Assembly (NCBI GenBank): GCA_021502835.1
Contig: JAKFGP010000022.1
Location: 1 to 64,000 of the forward strand
Source of the DNA: Streptomyces thinghirensis
Lineage (GTDB): Bacteria > Actinomycetota > Actinomycetia > Streptomycetales > Streptomycetaceae
Direction: 5' to 3'
Length of the DNA stretch: 64,000 bases
The position numbers and the translations under genes are program-made. A model generated the notes under the pieces. It saw nothing but the letters and a program-made list of their open reading frames with translations, was not told where the DNA came from and ran no database searches. Below are positions 1 to 12,547 of the stretch, piece by piece. Positions within the stretch are counted from its first letter, which is position 1. Every line of letters starts with the position of its first letter.

Positions 1-68
1 ACGTACTTCGTTCCAGGTTACGTATTTCTTGGACGGTCAACGGCTTCACTGCTAGAGGATCGGCCGAA

Positions 69-1845
69 GTGAGCAGGAACCACCACAGGCAAGACCCCGA
101 CGGACGCCCCGAAGAACACGCCGAGGACATCCCTACGGCGGGCGAGGAGCAGGAACTCCCGGCGCGCAGCCGGCCGGCTTCTCCCACCGCCCCCAAGGAG
201 GAGGCGCCGGAGCCGCCCCGCCCTCGAGGTCATCGGCTGGGCCCGCTGGTTCACCGGCGGCGGCTCCACCTCGATGCCGGTGGCGCTGCTGCTCTCCTGC
301 TACTGTCGCTGGGCGCGATCCGGGCTCGCTGATCCCGCAGGAGGGCGTCGACGCCCCGAGGGTCGAGACTTCCGCGGAAGCGCGTATCCTCCGGGCCCCT
401 CTACGACGCGCTCGACCTCTTCCACGTCTACAGCTCGGTGTGGTTCTCCGCGATCTACATCCTGCTGTTCGTCTCCCTGCATCGGCTGCATCGGCGCCGC
501 GCACCTGGCAGTTCGTCGGCCAGCTCGCGGGCGCCCGCCCGGCGCCCCCGGCGGCTCACCTCTCCCCGGCGTACAACCACCTGGCGCACCGGGGCCGAGC
601 CCGAGCAGGTCCGCGAGGCCGCGCTCACGCTGCTGAAGAAGCGCCGCTTCCGCGCCCACGCCGTCGGTGACGCCGTCGCCGCCGAGAAGGCTACGCGCGC
701 GAGGTGGGCAACCTGGCCTTCCACATCCGCGCTGATCGTGATGCTCGTGCGCCTTCGCCTGGGGCCAGCTGTTCAAGTACGAGGGCAACAAGCTGATCCT
801 GGAGGGCGACGGCTCTCCAACACCTCACCCAGTACGACGACTTCAAGTCCGGCAACCTCTTCGACCCGGACCACGACCTCGCCCCCTTCAGCTTCTCCCT
901 GAAGAACTTCCGCGGCACCTACGAGGCGACCGGCCCCAACCGGGGCACCCGCGCATCTACGAGGCCAAGGTCGACTACAGCGAAGGCGCCTACGGCGAGG
1001 AGAGACGACCACCATCAAGGTCAACGAGCCGCTGGAGATCGACGGCTCCAAGGTCTACCTCGTCAGCCGCGGCTACGCGCCCGTCCTCACCATCAGGGAC
1101 GCCGAGGGCAACGTCGTCGCCGGACAAGGAGGCGACCGCCCTGCTGCCGCTGGACTCCAACGTCACCTCCTCCGGTGCCGTCACAGGTCAGGGACGGCTA
1201 CCGCAACGCGGAGGGCGAGAAGGAACAGCTCGGCTTCAACGCCTTCTTCCTGCCCACCTACGGCGGCGAGGCGAGCACGATGCCGTCGACCTTCCCCGCG
1301 CTGACCAACCCGATGCTGGCGCTCTCCGCCTACCACGGCGACCTCGGTGTCGACGCGGGCTTCGCGAAGAGCATCTACCAGCTCGACACGAAGAACCTGA
1401 AGGGTTCAAGGACTCCGACGGCGAGCTGTTCAAGAAGCAGCTCAAGATCGGCGAGACCATGACGCTCCCGAACGGTGCCGGCACGGTGCCTTCGACGGCG
1501 TCCAGGAGTGGGCCGGCTTCCAGGTCACCAGCAGCCCGCCAGGCTGGGCGCACGCCGGCGCGGTCGCCGCCATCTTCGGCCTCGCCGGCTCCCTGTTCAT
1601 CCAGCGCCGCCGCGTCTGGGTCCGGGCCGTCGAGGGGCGCCGACGGCGTGACGGTCGTCGAGATGGCCGGCCTCGGGCGCAGTGAGTCCGCGAAGGTCCC
1701 CGAGGAGCTGGGCGACCTCGCCGCGATCCTGTACGAGCAGGCGCCCGACGCACCAGACACCACCGACGCGCCGACGCACCGAAGAACGACGACGACACCC
1801 CCCATTCCCCCGACACCCACGTCGTACCTGCGCCGAAGGGGCTGA
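69..1845 (+). CDS. resB: Cytochrome c biogenesis protein ResB (Ccs1)
   Basis: This is the membrane partner of CcsA/CcsB in System II cytochrome c maturation, thought to move heme and present apocytochrome on the outer face. The start is GTG at 69. Segments that read well in successive frames include VWFSAIYILLFVSL, EPEQVREAALTLLKKRRFRA, SKVYLVSRGYAPVL, QLGFNAFFLPTYGG and ALTNPMLALSAYHGDLGVDAG, which is the usual ResB order of N-terminal membrane helices, large extracytoplasmic domain and last helix. At least six single-base shifts break the frame. Because both ends and the order of blocks are intact, these look like base-call errors rather than decay. The stop at 1843 lies 3 nt before the GTG of ccsB, so the two are co-transcribed. 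Confidence 0.9.
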
Positions 1846-1848
1846 GAA

Positions 1849-3025
1849 GTGACTCTCGCCACCGCAACCCAACTGGCCGCGCGCAACGAGGACCTCGCGA
1901 ACCTCAGCAACAGCTGATCTACTCCGCGATGGCGGCTACACCCTCGCGTTCTTCGCCCACATCGCCGAGTGGCTCTTCGGCAGCCGCAGCAAGGTCGGCC
2001 GCACCGCCGCCGCGCTCACCGCGACCGGCGAGGGGAAGGCGAACGCGAAGGGCGCCCCGGCCGTCACCGTGCAGAAGGCCGGCGGCACCGCCGTGCTGGA
2101 GCGACCGAAGGTCGTCGTCCGCGCCGCGGCCGGTACCCGTGACGTGCCCGGCGGGCCCGGCGCGCGGCGGCACCGGAAGGGCGACCTCTACGGCCGTATC
2201 GCCATCTCGCTCACCGTGCTCGCCTTCGCCATCGAGGCGGGCGGCGTGCTCACCCGCGCCCTGTCCGTGAAGCGGGCGCCGTGGGGCAACATGTACGAGT
2301 TCAACATCACGTTCACGACGGTCGCCGCCGGCGTGTACCTCGTACTGCTCGCCCTGAAGAAGAACGCGTCCGCTGGCTGGGCCTGCCGCTGACCACCACG
2401 GTCCTGCTTCGACCTCGGCCTCGCGGTGACGGTCCTCTACACCGCCAGCGACCAGCTGGTCCCGGCCCTGCACTCGTACTGGCTGTACATCCACGTCTCC
2501 ACGGCGATCTTCTGCGGCGCGGTCTTCTACGTCGGCGCGGTCGGCACGATCCTGTACCTCTTCAAGGACAGCTTCGAGAACAAGCTCGCGAACGGCGGCG
2601 AGCCCGGCCGCTTCGCCAGCTCCGTCCTGGACCGGCTGCCCGCCGCCGCCTCCCTCGACAAGTTCTCCTACCGCGTCAACGCCGCCGTCTTCCCGCTGTG
2701 CAGGACGTTCACGATCATCGCGGGGCGATCTGGGCGGGCGACGCCTGGGGGCCGCTACTGGGGCTCGGGACCCCAAGGAGGTCTGGTCCTTCATCACCTG
2801 GGTCGCCTACGCCTGCTACCTGCACGCCCGCGCCACGGCCGGCTGGAAGGGCCGCAAGGCCGCCTACCTGGCACTGGCCGCCTTCGGCTGCTGGCTGTTC
2901 AACTACTACGGCGTCAACATCTTCGTCTCCGGCAAGCACTCGTACGCGGACGTGGGCCTGGGCGCCCTCCAGTCCGTCGGTTTCTCGAACCGGACGGCTC
3001 ACCCAGGCGGCTCGCCTACGGCTGA
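1849..3025 (+). CDS. ccsB: Cytochrome c biogenesis protein CcsB/CcsA
   Basis: This is the heme-handling membrane protein of System II. The GTG start at 1849 follows the resB stop directly. Visible blocks are LYGRIAISLTVLAFAIEAGG, WGNMYEFNITFTT, HSYWLYIHVSTAIFCGAVFY and, after a shift near 2735, the family signature W-G-x-Y-W-x-W-D-P-K-E. His and Trp residues in these blocks are the known heme contacts. Three or four indels split the gene. The 3' end is uncertain: one frame stops at 3025, while the frame holding NIFVSGKHSYADV runs on to 3155 and would overlap the convergent gene. The 3025 end gives roughly the normal length. Confidence 0.85.
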
Positions 3026-4427
3026 TGCACCCCGCCGCGGGCGACCGTTCGTACGACGTCCCGCAGCCGCTCCACGTAGAGGCTCAGGTTCTTGTGCGCG
3101 ACGTCGATGTCCGGGTACCGGGCGGCGAACCACAGGCCCTCCGGGAGCCGGGTGATCCACGCGCACACCTGGTCGCCGTACGACACCCGCAGCAGGGCGT
3201 ACGCCGACAGATCCGGCCAGCGCCCGGCGCCCGGGACGTCGCGGGCGTCGACGTACGACACGATCGAGTACAGGTCGGGGGAGGTGGGGTGGAAGTCCGT
3301 GCCGAGCAGGCGCAGCACCCGGTCGATCGGCATGCGGGACAGCCGTCGGTTGGCCTGTAGTTCGGCGCGTACGGTGCGCAGGGCGCTCGGGAAGTCCTGG
3401 GCCCGCGACGCGGGGACCCGATCGGCGCGCCGCCCACGTACCCAGCCCACCGACTCCGACCACCGGGACCGCGACCTGGTGTGGAACGGCACGACGGTGC
3501 GGTAGACGGGCTCCCCGCCGATCTCGTGGACCACCAGCGCGGTGGCGGCCAGGACCACCGACCAGACTGCCCCCCGTAGGGACGGCAGTACGCCTCGAAC
3601 TGCGGCGGCGTCGGCCGCGTCCACCAGTGGCTCGCGCATCAGCTTCTGCTCGGGCAGCGTCCCGCCGGGCTCCACGCCCAGGTCGACGGGGAAGGACGGC
3701 AGCCGCCCGTCGCACCGCCGGATGAACTCCCGCCAGGGCGACGACGTCGTGGCCGCCGTCGATCCGGTCCGCGTCCGCCCGCTCGGCTCTTCGCAGAAGT
3801 CGACGTAGCTGCCGACCCAGCGGCCGTGCACGGTCCGGCCCTCGACGCCCGCCGTGTACAACTCGTGGATCTCCGGCGGGGATGCGGTAGATGGAGTAGG
3901 CGTCGACGTTGCTGTGGTCGAAGGCCATGTACACAAGGACGCCGTCGTCGCACGACGGCCGTGTAGATGAGGTTGGGCCAGCGCGGGCGTCCGCGACGCC
4001 GTCGAAGCGGTCCCGGAGGTGGCGGGCCAGTTCGGTCGCGTCCGGGAAGTCGCCGACGTCCTCGCGGTGCAGGGACACGGCGTCCGCCGCCAGCGTGAAC
4101 CGGCGCATGGCGTCCCCGGTCCCGCCGCTCCAGCGGGAAGCCGCTGGCAGCGTTTCGTGCCGCAGGGTCCAGGCCCGCAGCGCCTCCTGGAGCGCGTCCA
4201 GGTCGACCCGTCCCGGGATGTCGAAGGCCGCGCCGAGCCAGGTCGGCACGAACAGGCCGTCGTCGCGGACCGACCGGGCCGTCCGGATGTGTGACTCCTG
4301 GATGTACGCCGGTGGCCGCGCGTCCTCGGGCAGCGCTGCCGCGACCTCGACGGTCGCCGGACTGGAGCGTCCACTCGACGAGGCGCCCGGGCCGGATCTC
4401 GCAGCGGTGGATGTCGGTCAGTCGCAC
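3016..4427 (-). CDS. Condensation-domain family protein
   Basis: This is a stand-alone protein of about 470 residues resembling NRPS condensation/acyltransferase domains. Blocks supporting this are FVPTWLGAAFDIPGRVDLDA near the N-terminus (the usual start of condensation folds), VYMAFDHSNVDAYS at the position of the HHxxxDG motif, and the C-terminal stretch TDFHPTSPDLYSIVSYVDAR. The motif reads D-H-S-N-V-D-A, so the first His is Asp while the second His and the Asp are kept. The GTG start at 4427 opens VRLTDIHRCEIRPGRLVEW. Three frames are needed. No adenylation or carrier domain lies nearby, so the substrate cannot be inferred; an acyltransferase or a non-catalytic relative is possible. The gene converges on ccsB. 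Confidence 0.7.
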
Positions 4428-4549
4428 GAGGGGTCTCCGTTCGCAGATGTACAGACCCGACCAAGGGAATGCCGAGCCCGGCGGCCGCACATGGTGTGTC
4501 GGCACGGTTCAACGGGAACGGATGGCCCTCGAACGGCGGTACGCCCCCG

Positions 4550-5271
4550 CTACCGGGCCGCCGTTTCCTCCAGGTAGGCGTGGAGCGCACCCGCGCCCGC
4601 CAGCATCGCCCGGGTCCGCGCGGGTGAGGAAGTGCCCGCGCGCCGCGACCGCCTCCATCAGCGCCTCGCTGCTCCCCTCCCGCCGCAACCCCTCCAGGAC
4701 GGGCCTGATGTGGTCGAACAGGTAGTGGCTGCGGCGCAGGGTGGCACCACCCGCGCGTCGCGCACGTCGGCGGGCCCTACACGCGGTACCTCGGCCCCGC
4801 TCCCGCCCGGGCGCGAGCAGCCCCGCCGCCTCCCCACACCCGCAGCGCCGGACGTCCGTACGCCGATCAGCGCGGCCACTTCACCGATGCGCAGGCCGCC
4901 ACCGGAACGTGACGGTGCCTCCGGTTCCCTGACCGGCCAGCGCCTCCAGCGCCTCACTCGCGGCCCGCAGCGAGACCCGCTCCTCGTGCAGGGCGGCGTG
5001 CGCGGCGTCCACGAGGGCGAGTGCGCCGGGGACGTCTCCTCGTGCACGGCCTCGCATGATCTGCGTCGCGGTCACCGGCCCGTACCCCTTCCGCAGACCT
5101 CTGTACGTCAGCAGCGCGAGCCGGTGCGCCTCGCCGAAGACCCGGTAACCGGCCTCGGTCCGCCCCGGCCGGGGGGAGCACGCCGGCGTCCTCGTAGTTG
5201 CGGATCTGCTGGGTCGAGAGGCCGGCGAGGCGGGCGAGGTCGACGGTGCGCAGACGGCGGTCGTTCGTCAT
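4550..5271 (-). CDS. TioE-like regulator with two MerR DNA-binding domains
   Basis: The ATG at 5271 starts MTNDRRLRTVDLARLAGLST, a MerR winged helix with the typical QQIRNYEDAGVLPPA recognition segment. About 110 residues later a second MerR-type helix appears, LRIGEVAALIGVRTS. In the corrected frame this continues as an ALRVWEEAGLL-like segment and ends near HAYLEETAAR. Two MerR domains in one chain are characteristic of the TioE family. I see no metal-binding Cys cluster, so it is not a metal sensor of the classic type. The gene is divergent from the carboxylesterase 115 nt away, which is its most likely target together with itself. At least three single-base shifts are present. Confidence 0.8.
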
Positions 5272-5385
5272 CGCGTCGAGGGTATGGGGCCGTGGGCGTG
5301 ACTGGTGATTCACGCGATGCGGAGAAGGCGCCGGGACGCCGACACTGCGGTGACCGTGCCACCCGACCCGTACCCGGAGGTGCCG

Positions 5386-7004
<1,619 letters not shown>

Positions 7005-7024
<20 letters not shown>

Positions 7025-7230
7025 TCCGCGAAGAGGCGCCGGTAGCGCAGGTGCCGGGTCCCCTGTGTATGCCGGCGCTGCCACTCCTCCACCTCCTCCG
7101 GGCCCGGACAAGGCCCGGAGGAGGCACCGCAGTCGGCCTCGTCCCCCGACACGCAGCGCGCCTCGTACTCGGGCAGCGCCGACGGGTCCTGCGCGATCAC
7201 GAACGGCACGTACCGGAAGACGCGGCGCGT
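7005..7230 (-). pseudogene. DUF7848-like small protein, 5' end lost
   Basis: The minus strand encodes FRYVPFVIAQDPSALPEYE, then CVSGDEADCGA, EEVEEWQRRHTQGTRHLRYR and FADYAVLEP. This is the whole core of a small Streptomyces family (I recall it as DUF7848) with conserved Cys, Trp and His residues. No ATG or GTG is found at the expected place just before TRRVFRYV, where the codon is ACG preceded by unrelated sequence. The 3' end overlaps the esterase stop codon and has no close in-frame stop. I read it as a remnant cut at its 5' side at about 7230, where the Rpn-like tail begins. A base-call error removing the start codon is the alternative. Confidence 0.5.
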
Positions 7231-7254
7231 CCGCTCGTGCCCCTGTCGCTGGTG

Positions 7255-7428
7255 CCGGGCCAGCAGGGGGCCCAAGACGTTCTGCTGGTCCTGGAGCAGC
7301 GCGGCCTCGTCGTCTCCGACGACGTGCGCGGACGTATCACGGCCTGCGGTGACCCCGAGGTCCTCCGCCACTGGCTCGCCCGAGCCGTCACGGCGCCCAC
7401 TGTTGAGTCGGTCTTTGAAGACGAGTGA
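7255..7428 (+). pseudogene. C-terminal tail of an Rpn-family (PD-(D/E)XK) protein
   Basis: An open stretch ending in TGA at 7428 encodes AQDVLLVLEQRGLVVSDDV, then RITACGDPEVLRHWLARAVT and a short acidic end. This is the typical C-terminal tail of the large Streptomyces Rpn/transposase-like nuclease family, whose normal length is near 290 residues. The N-terminal nuclease domain with its catalytic acidic residues is absent. The sequence upstream of about 7250 instead belongs to the DUF7848-like remnant on the other strand. The piece is therefore a truncated leftover. Confidence 0.55.
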
Positions 7429-7447
7429 CCCGGCGGGAGCCGGTGGG

Positions 7448-9088
7448 TCACCCGTAGACCCGCCGCCCGCCCACGAAGGTCTGGGCCACCCGGGTCGCCC
7501 GGATCTCCTCCGCGGGCCCCGCGAACGGGTCCCGGTCGAGGACCACGAGGTCGGCGAGGAAGCCGGGGGCGATCGTCCCGGTCTCGGCGTCCAGGTGGTT
7601 GGCGTACGCGCTGCCCGCCGTGTACGCGGCGAGTGCGGTGCCGAGGTCGAGCCGCTGCTCGAGCAGGAAGGCCGCGGGCCCGCGGGGGCGTCCGGCAGTA
7701 CTCGGTTGACGGCTACGTGGATGCCCTGGATCGGGTCGGGGCTGCTCACCGGCCAGTCGCTGCCCGCCGCCAGTGTCGCGCCCGCGCGCAGCAGCGACCC
7801 GAACGGGTACTGCGACGCCGCCCGTTCCGGGCCGAGGAAGGGAATGGTCAGCTCGTCCATCTGCGGCTCGTGCGCGGCCCACAGCGGCTGCACGTTGGCG
7901 GTCGCGCCCAGCTCCTGGAAGCGGCCGACGTCGTCGGGGTGGACCACCCTGGAGGTGCGCGAGGTGCGGCCGGGTGTCCGTGCGGCCGTTGGTCCGCCGG
8001 GCCGCCGCCACCGCGTCCAGGGCCTCGCGCACGGCCCGGTCGCCGAGGGCGTGGAAGTGCACCTGGAAGCCGTGCGCGTCGAGTTCGGTGACGTACTCCT
8101 GCAGTTCCTTCGGCGGTATGAAGCTGATGCCGCTGTTGTCGGTGCGGCAGCCGCAGCCGTCCAGGTACGGAGAGGAGCGCGGCCGTGCCGTTCTCGGCGA
8201 CACCGTCCTGCATGATCTTCACGGTGGTGCAGCGCAGCCGTCCCCGGGTGCCCGCCGTCCGTCGCGCGGAGGAGTTCTCGATCTGCTCGGTACCGCGCGC
8301 CCGGTCCCACCACAGGGCGCCCACCACGCGCGCGGTCAGCCGGCCGTCGTCGGCGGTGGCGAGGTACGCCGGGGTGGGGTCGGTGAGGTTGGCGTGCGAG
8401 CCGAGCAGCGCGTCCTGCCACGCCGTGACGCCCAGCGAGTGCAGCAGCTCCTGGGCGCGCAGCAGGCCGGTGACCAGCTCGTCCCGGGTGAGCGGCGGGA
8501 GCAGCACGCCGACCAGGTTGGCGGCGCCCTCCTGGAGCATGCCCGTGGGTACGCCGTCGGGGCCGCGCTCGATCCGTCCGTCGGCCGGGTCCGGGGTGCG
8601 GGCGTCGATGCCGGCGTACTCCAGGGCGCGGGAGTTGACCCAGGCGCCGTGGTGGTCGCGGTTGACCAGGTACACGGGCCGGTCGGGGACCAGCTCGTCG
8701 AGGAGGTGCGCGGTCGGCAGGCCGCCGGGGAACGCCTCCATCGCCCAGCCCCCGCCGGTGATCCACTCGATGTCCGGGTGCCGGAGGGCGTACGCGCGGA
8801 CGCGCTCCCGGTACGCCTCCAGCGTCGTCGCCCCGGACAGGTCGCACTGGCCCAGTTCGACGCCACCGCCCACCGGGTGCACGTGGGCGTCCTGGAACCC
8901 GGGGATCAGCAGCTTGCCCCGCAGGTCGACGACCTCGGTCCGGGGCCCGATCAGCTCGCGCACCTCGTCGGCCCACCGCGACGACGCGCGCCTGCCGCGG
9001 ACCGCGACGGACGTGGCCCGGGTGCGGGCGGGGAGAGGGTGTGGACCGGGCCGCCGGTGAGGACGAGGTCGGCGGGGGTGTCGGACAT
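7448..9088 (-). CDS. YtcJ-type metal-dependent amidohydrolase
   Basis: This is an amidohydrolase of the YtcJ branch, about 545 residues. The ATG at 9088 has a good ribosome site (GGAGAG, 6 nt upstream). Blocks seen are LLIPGFQDAHVHPVGGG (the HxH metal motif), WITGGGWAMEAFPGG, VYLVNRDHHGAWVNS, VKIMQDGVAENGTAALLS, FQVHFHALGDRAVREALDA (metal-ligand His), LAAGSDWPVSSPDP (metal-ligand Asp) and a C-terminal beta-sandwich ending RATRVAQTFVGGRRVYG. Three shifts break it. The permease gene lies immediately upstream on the same strand, with its stop 31 nt away, so the two form an operon. An amide or cyclic imide taken up by the permease is a reasonable but unproven substrate. Confidence 0.88.
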
Positions 9089-9118
9089 TTTTGCTCTCCT
9101 CGAGGGGTGGTGGGGATG

Positions 9119-10638
9119 TCAGTGGAGGGGCTCTGTGAGTCGGCCGGCCGCGCTGACACAGCCGCCGCCGACGCCGCGCTCCGCCCGCGTACGAAGTACG
9201 GCGAGCGCCGCCCGTACTTGGCCACCGCGCCATGACCAGGCCGGAGACGATCACCGCGGTGGGCACCGTCAGCATGAACCAGCCGTTGTCGGGACTGAGT
9301 TCGAAGTGATCGCTCTGCGTCAGGTACGAGTATCCGAGGTAGCCGCCGACGCCGAGCAGCGCGATTCCCGCCAGGTCCGGGAGCCACCACGGCGCGCAGC
9401 GCCTGTCCGCGCGGCTGCGCAGCAGCGGGCGGAAGCGGCGGCGCAGGCGAGGGCGGTCAGGCCGTAATAGAGGGCGACGGTCAGGCCGATGGAGTTCTAC
9501 CGGCGGCCAGGATCATCTCGTTCAGCTTGGGGATGGCCAGGGTGAGCAGGCGCCACGGCGGCGGCGATCGACATGACGAGGACGGTGCCCACGGCGGGTG
9601 AGTTGAAGCGGGGCTGACCCGCGTCCACACGGGCCCCATGGTGCGGTCCCTGCCCATGGCGAGCAGCCAGTCCGCGCGCGGTCGGGATCACGGACGACTG
9701 CAACGACGCCACCGCCGAGCACATCAGGGCGAGCAGCGCAGGTCGCCCAGGGCTCGTCGGCGAGCATGGCGCCGAGGTGTGAGGCCCTGCGGCCCTCGGC
9801 GATCAGCCTCGGGGACGCTCAGTTCGCGCTGGAACGCGATGGCCCTGCACAGGAAGATCGCCGCGCATCGTGAGGAGGCGCGATGAAACCACCGCGCCCA
9901 CGTCGCGGACGTCCCGGGTCTCCTCGGCGACGGCGAAGGCGGCGTCCCAGCCCCAGAAGAAGAACACCGCGAGGACCAGGCCCTTGGCGAGACGCCGTGC
10001 CGTCCCCGACGGCTAACGGTTCAGCCACGCCCAGTCGAAGGAGTGGTCCCCGGTGACCAGGGCCATGCCGCAGAAGCCGAGTAGCACGGCGTACTTCGAA
10101 GACGAGCAGCCACGCTGGAACGGGTCGCCTTGCGCACCCCGGTGACGGCCGTGACCGTCACGGCGACCAGGACGACGAGGCCCACCGCCGTGCTCAGCGC
10201 CGTCGAGTTGGGGTCGAGCCGCAGCCTCGCTGCCTGGCAGCCCTGCCTTGCCGGCGAACCGCAGGACCACCGAGCTGGTCACCGCGCTGGTGTAGGCCTA
10301 CGAAGATCACCGTGCCGACCAGCGTGACCCCAGCCGGTCAGGAAGCCCGTTAGGGCCCCAGGGAGCGGCCGACCCAGACGTAGTCGCTGCCCATGTTCGG
10401 CTCGTCGCGGCCTGAGCCGGGCGCGTACGCGGCGGCGATGCCCAGGATCGGCAGGAACGCCACGATCAGGATCGCCGGTGCCTGCGCGCCGACCGTCGCG
10501 GCCAGGGCGCCCATGCCGATGCCGACGCTGGTCGTGGCGGCCGTGCTGGACGTGGCGAGCGCCACCCCGTCCACCACGCCGAGCGAACGGCGCACGGGGG
10601 TGGTGGGGTGGGGGCGTGGTGCGGACCGTACGGGCCAT
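9119..10638 (-). CDS. APC-family amino acid/polyamine permease
   Basis: This is a secondary transporter of about 500 residues with twelve predicted membrane helices. The ATG at 10638 is followed by a short basic tail and RSLGVVDGVALATSSTAATT, the usual first helix region of this family. Other blocks are VGAQAPAILIVAFLPILGIA, SDYVWVGRSLGPLTGFL, GWDAAFAVAEETRDV and NSPAVGTVLVMSIAAAVA. The corrected C-terminus ends RLTEPLH at 9119. About eight indels scatter the protein over all three frames, the worst case in the first 12 kb. The gene is co-directional with the amidohydrolase and divergent from the TetR gene, a common importer-enzyme-regulator layout. Confidence 0.82.
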
Positions 10639-10788
10639 GCGGACGCTCCTGGGCGGGGAAGGGCGGGAGGAGGGTGCGATCAAACAAGCCCTTGCCAGGT
10701 TGCGTCAATGGTGTTGTCATAGGTGCTGCCGAGGAGCGGACGGGGGCCGCGCGGCGCGCCGACAGGACGAGGAGAGCCGAGGAGAGCC
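10639..10788. promoter_or_regulatory. Divergent promoter region, permease / TetR
   Basis: This 150 nt gap separates the permease start and the TetR start. It holds a locally AT-richer patch around 10676-10728, with GTTGCGTCAATGGTGTTGTC at its core, which stands out from the surrounding GC-rich sequence. It is the obvious place for both promoters and a TetR operator. I could not identify a clear palindrome by eye. Confidence 0.4.
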
Positions 10789-11552
10789 ATGGCAGAGGGG
10801 CGGATTCCGGCCGAACGGCGGCGCCGCAGGCCCACCCAAGACGGGCGTGGTGCTCTCCGAGGAGCTGATCGTCGACTGCGCGCTGCGCCTGGTGGGACAG
10901 CACGGTCCGGACGCCCTCAGCGTGCGCCGCCTGGGCACGGCGCTCGGCTGCGACCCCAGCGCGCTCTACCGGTACTTCCGGGGCTCCGACGAGGTGCTGC
11001 TCGCCGTCACGGACCGGCTGATCGGCGAGGCGATGGCCGGTTTCGCGCCGGGCGACGGCACGGACTGGGCGGCCGGGCTGCGCGAGATGGCCCGCCGGGT
11101 GCACCACTGCTTCAGCGCGCACCCGCGTATCGCCGCGCTCGCCGCGTACCGGGTGACGCGTCGCGTGCACGAGTTCCGGGCCGTGGACACCGGCATCGGA
11201 CTGCTGCGCCGTGCGGGCTTCGACGCGGAGACGGCGGTACGGCACTACGCCGCGTTCATCGACACGGTGCTCGGCCACGCGGCCCTGGACGCCGCCCACT
11301 CGGCGCTCGCTCCGGAGCTGCGCCGCGCCGACGACGCCGCCTGGACCCAGGCGTACCAGGACCTGCCGGACGGCCCCTATCCCGAACTGGCGGCTGGTGC
11401 GCCCCCACTTGCCGCTGATGGCCACGGGCTCCTTCGCACCCGCGGTGGAACTGTGCTCTCCGCCCTCGCGGCGCAGGCCCGGGAGGCGGCGCAGGCGTCC
11501 GGGCGGGGGCCGAGGCCCGCGCCCCGGCAGGGGAGGTACGGGCAGTTCCTAG
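10789..11552 (+). CDS. TetR/AcrR-family regulator
   Basis: The ATG at 10789 follows the ribosome site GAGGAGAG. After a short basic leader and one shift comes LSEELIVDCALRLVGQHGPD, then ALSVRRLGTALGCDPSALYR and YFRGSDEVLLAVTDRL, a standard TetR helix-turn-helix. The C-terminal ligand domain contains GLREMARRVHHCFSAHPRIA and HYAAFIDTVLGHAALDAAH, resembling TetR_C. Two compensating shifts sit near 11395-11455. The end is uncertain: one frame stops at 11552, another runs to 11653 into the next gene. From its divergent position I infer that it controls the permease-amidohydrolase pair. Confidence 0.82.
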
Positions 11553-11649
11553 GGTGTGGGGGCCGGCCGGAAAGCGGACATGCGGTGACCTACACCGCGC
11601 CTAGCGTGCGGTCACGTCAGCCCGGCCCCACCGACCAGGAGCAGAACCC

Positions 11650-12030
11650 ATGAACCTCGTCTCGATCCGCATCATCACGGGCGACGTCGCCCCGCCTCGT
11701 CGACTTCTACGAGCGCGCCACCGAGTCCGCGCGGACTCGGGCCACGCGAGGACTTCGCCGAACTCCGCACCGGCTCCGGCACGCTCGCGATCGGCAGCAC
11801 CCGGACGGTGCCGCTCTTCGCCCCCGGCTCCGCCCACCCGGCCGACAACCGCAGCGTCATCATCGAGTTCCGCGTCGACGACGTGGACGGCGTGCACCGG
11901 AACCTGACCGGCTTCGTGGGACGACGTCGTCAAGGAGCCCACGACGATGCCCTGGGCAACCGGTCGTTCCTGTTCCGCGACCCCCGACGGCAACCTGGTC
12001 AACTTCTTCACTCCGGTGGCCGGCGGCTGA
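11650..12030 (+). CDS. VOC-family (glyoxalase-fold) protein
   Basis: This is a small protein of about 126 residues with two beta-alpha-beta-beta-beta units. It begins MNLVSIRIITGDV at the ATG at 11650. Further blocks are GSGTLAIGST, VPLFAPGSAHPADNRSVIIE, FRVDDVDGVHRNL and FRDPDGNLVNFFTPVAGG in the corrected frame. The last block is the usual VOC end, with the metal-ligand region reduced to the NLVNFF pattern. Four shifts break it. Members of this group are often bleomycin-resistance or dioxygenase relatives, but no catalytic assignment is possible here. The start has the ribosome site AGGAG. Confidence 0.78.
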
Positions 12031-12080
12031 CTCCCGTGTCGGCATTCTGACGGCGGAGCGGAGCGGAGCGGACCGAAGGC

Positions 12081-12452
12081 TCAGGCCTCGTCCCGCTTGT
12101 CGCCCCTGCGGTCCTCGTCGTCCTCGGGGCCGCTCCGGCCGGTGTCCCGCGGGCCGTCCTCGCCCCGGTCCTTGTCCGCGTCGCCGGGCTGGTCGCCCAG
12201 GGACTTCAAGAACTCCGGATTGTCGTCCGGCGCGACGAACTGTCGCCGCCCGCCGCCCTGCCAGGGCGAGGCGCCGGCCGCCTGCCGCTTCTTGCCGGCG
12301 ATGAGCCAGGAGATCGAGCCGACCAGCGGGAACAGCAGCACGAGGATCGCCCACAGCGGCTTGGGGGATGTGGCGGATGTCGGCGTCCTTCGTGCGATGC
12401 AGTCGATGAACGCGTAGACGCTCAGTGCCAGTGGCACGAGGAACATCAGCAC
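12081..12452 (-). CDS. PLDc_N (cardiolipin synthase N-terminal-like) membrane protein
   Basis: This is a protein of 123 residues with two membrane helices, [19 protein letters not shown] and [20 protein letters not shown], the pattern of the phospholipase D N-terminal domain (PLDc_N). A charged cytosolic tail rich in Asp, Arg and Gly follows. The short segment [13 protein letters not shown] between the helices differs from what the family shows there; two compensating shifts probably altered it. No catalytic HKD domain is present, as is normal for these short proteins. The gene is divergent from the UbiD gene. Confidence 0.78.
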   Translation of the reverse strand: MLMFLVPLALSVYAFIDCIARRTPTSATSPKPLWAILVLLFPLVGSISWLIAGKKRQAAGASPWQGGGRRQFVAPDDNPEFLKSLGDQPGDADKDRGEDGPRDTGRSGPEDDEDRRGDKRDEA

Positions 12453-12547
12453 CCGAGCATGGGCCTTCCAGCGGAAGCGGTGGGCTGGGGACGCGTCACG
12501 GCCCCCAGGTACAGGGCCAGGGTAGCCGCTCGGGGATACTGGACCGC

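Noticed and set aside
12045..12075. GGAGC tandem repeat
   Set aside because: It is a short five-base repeat between convergent genes; too small to call an element.
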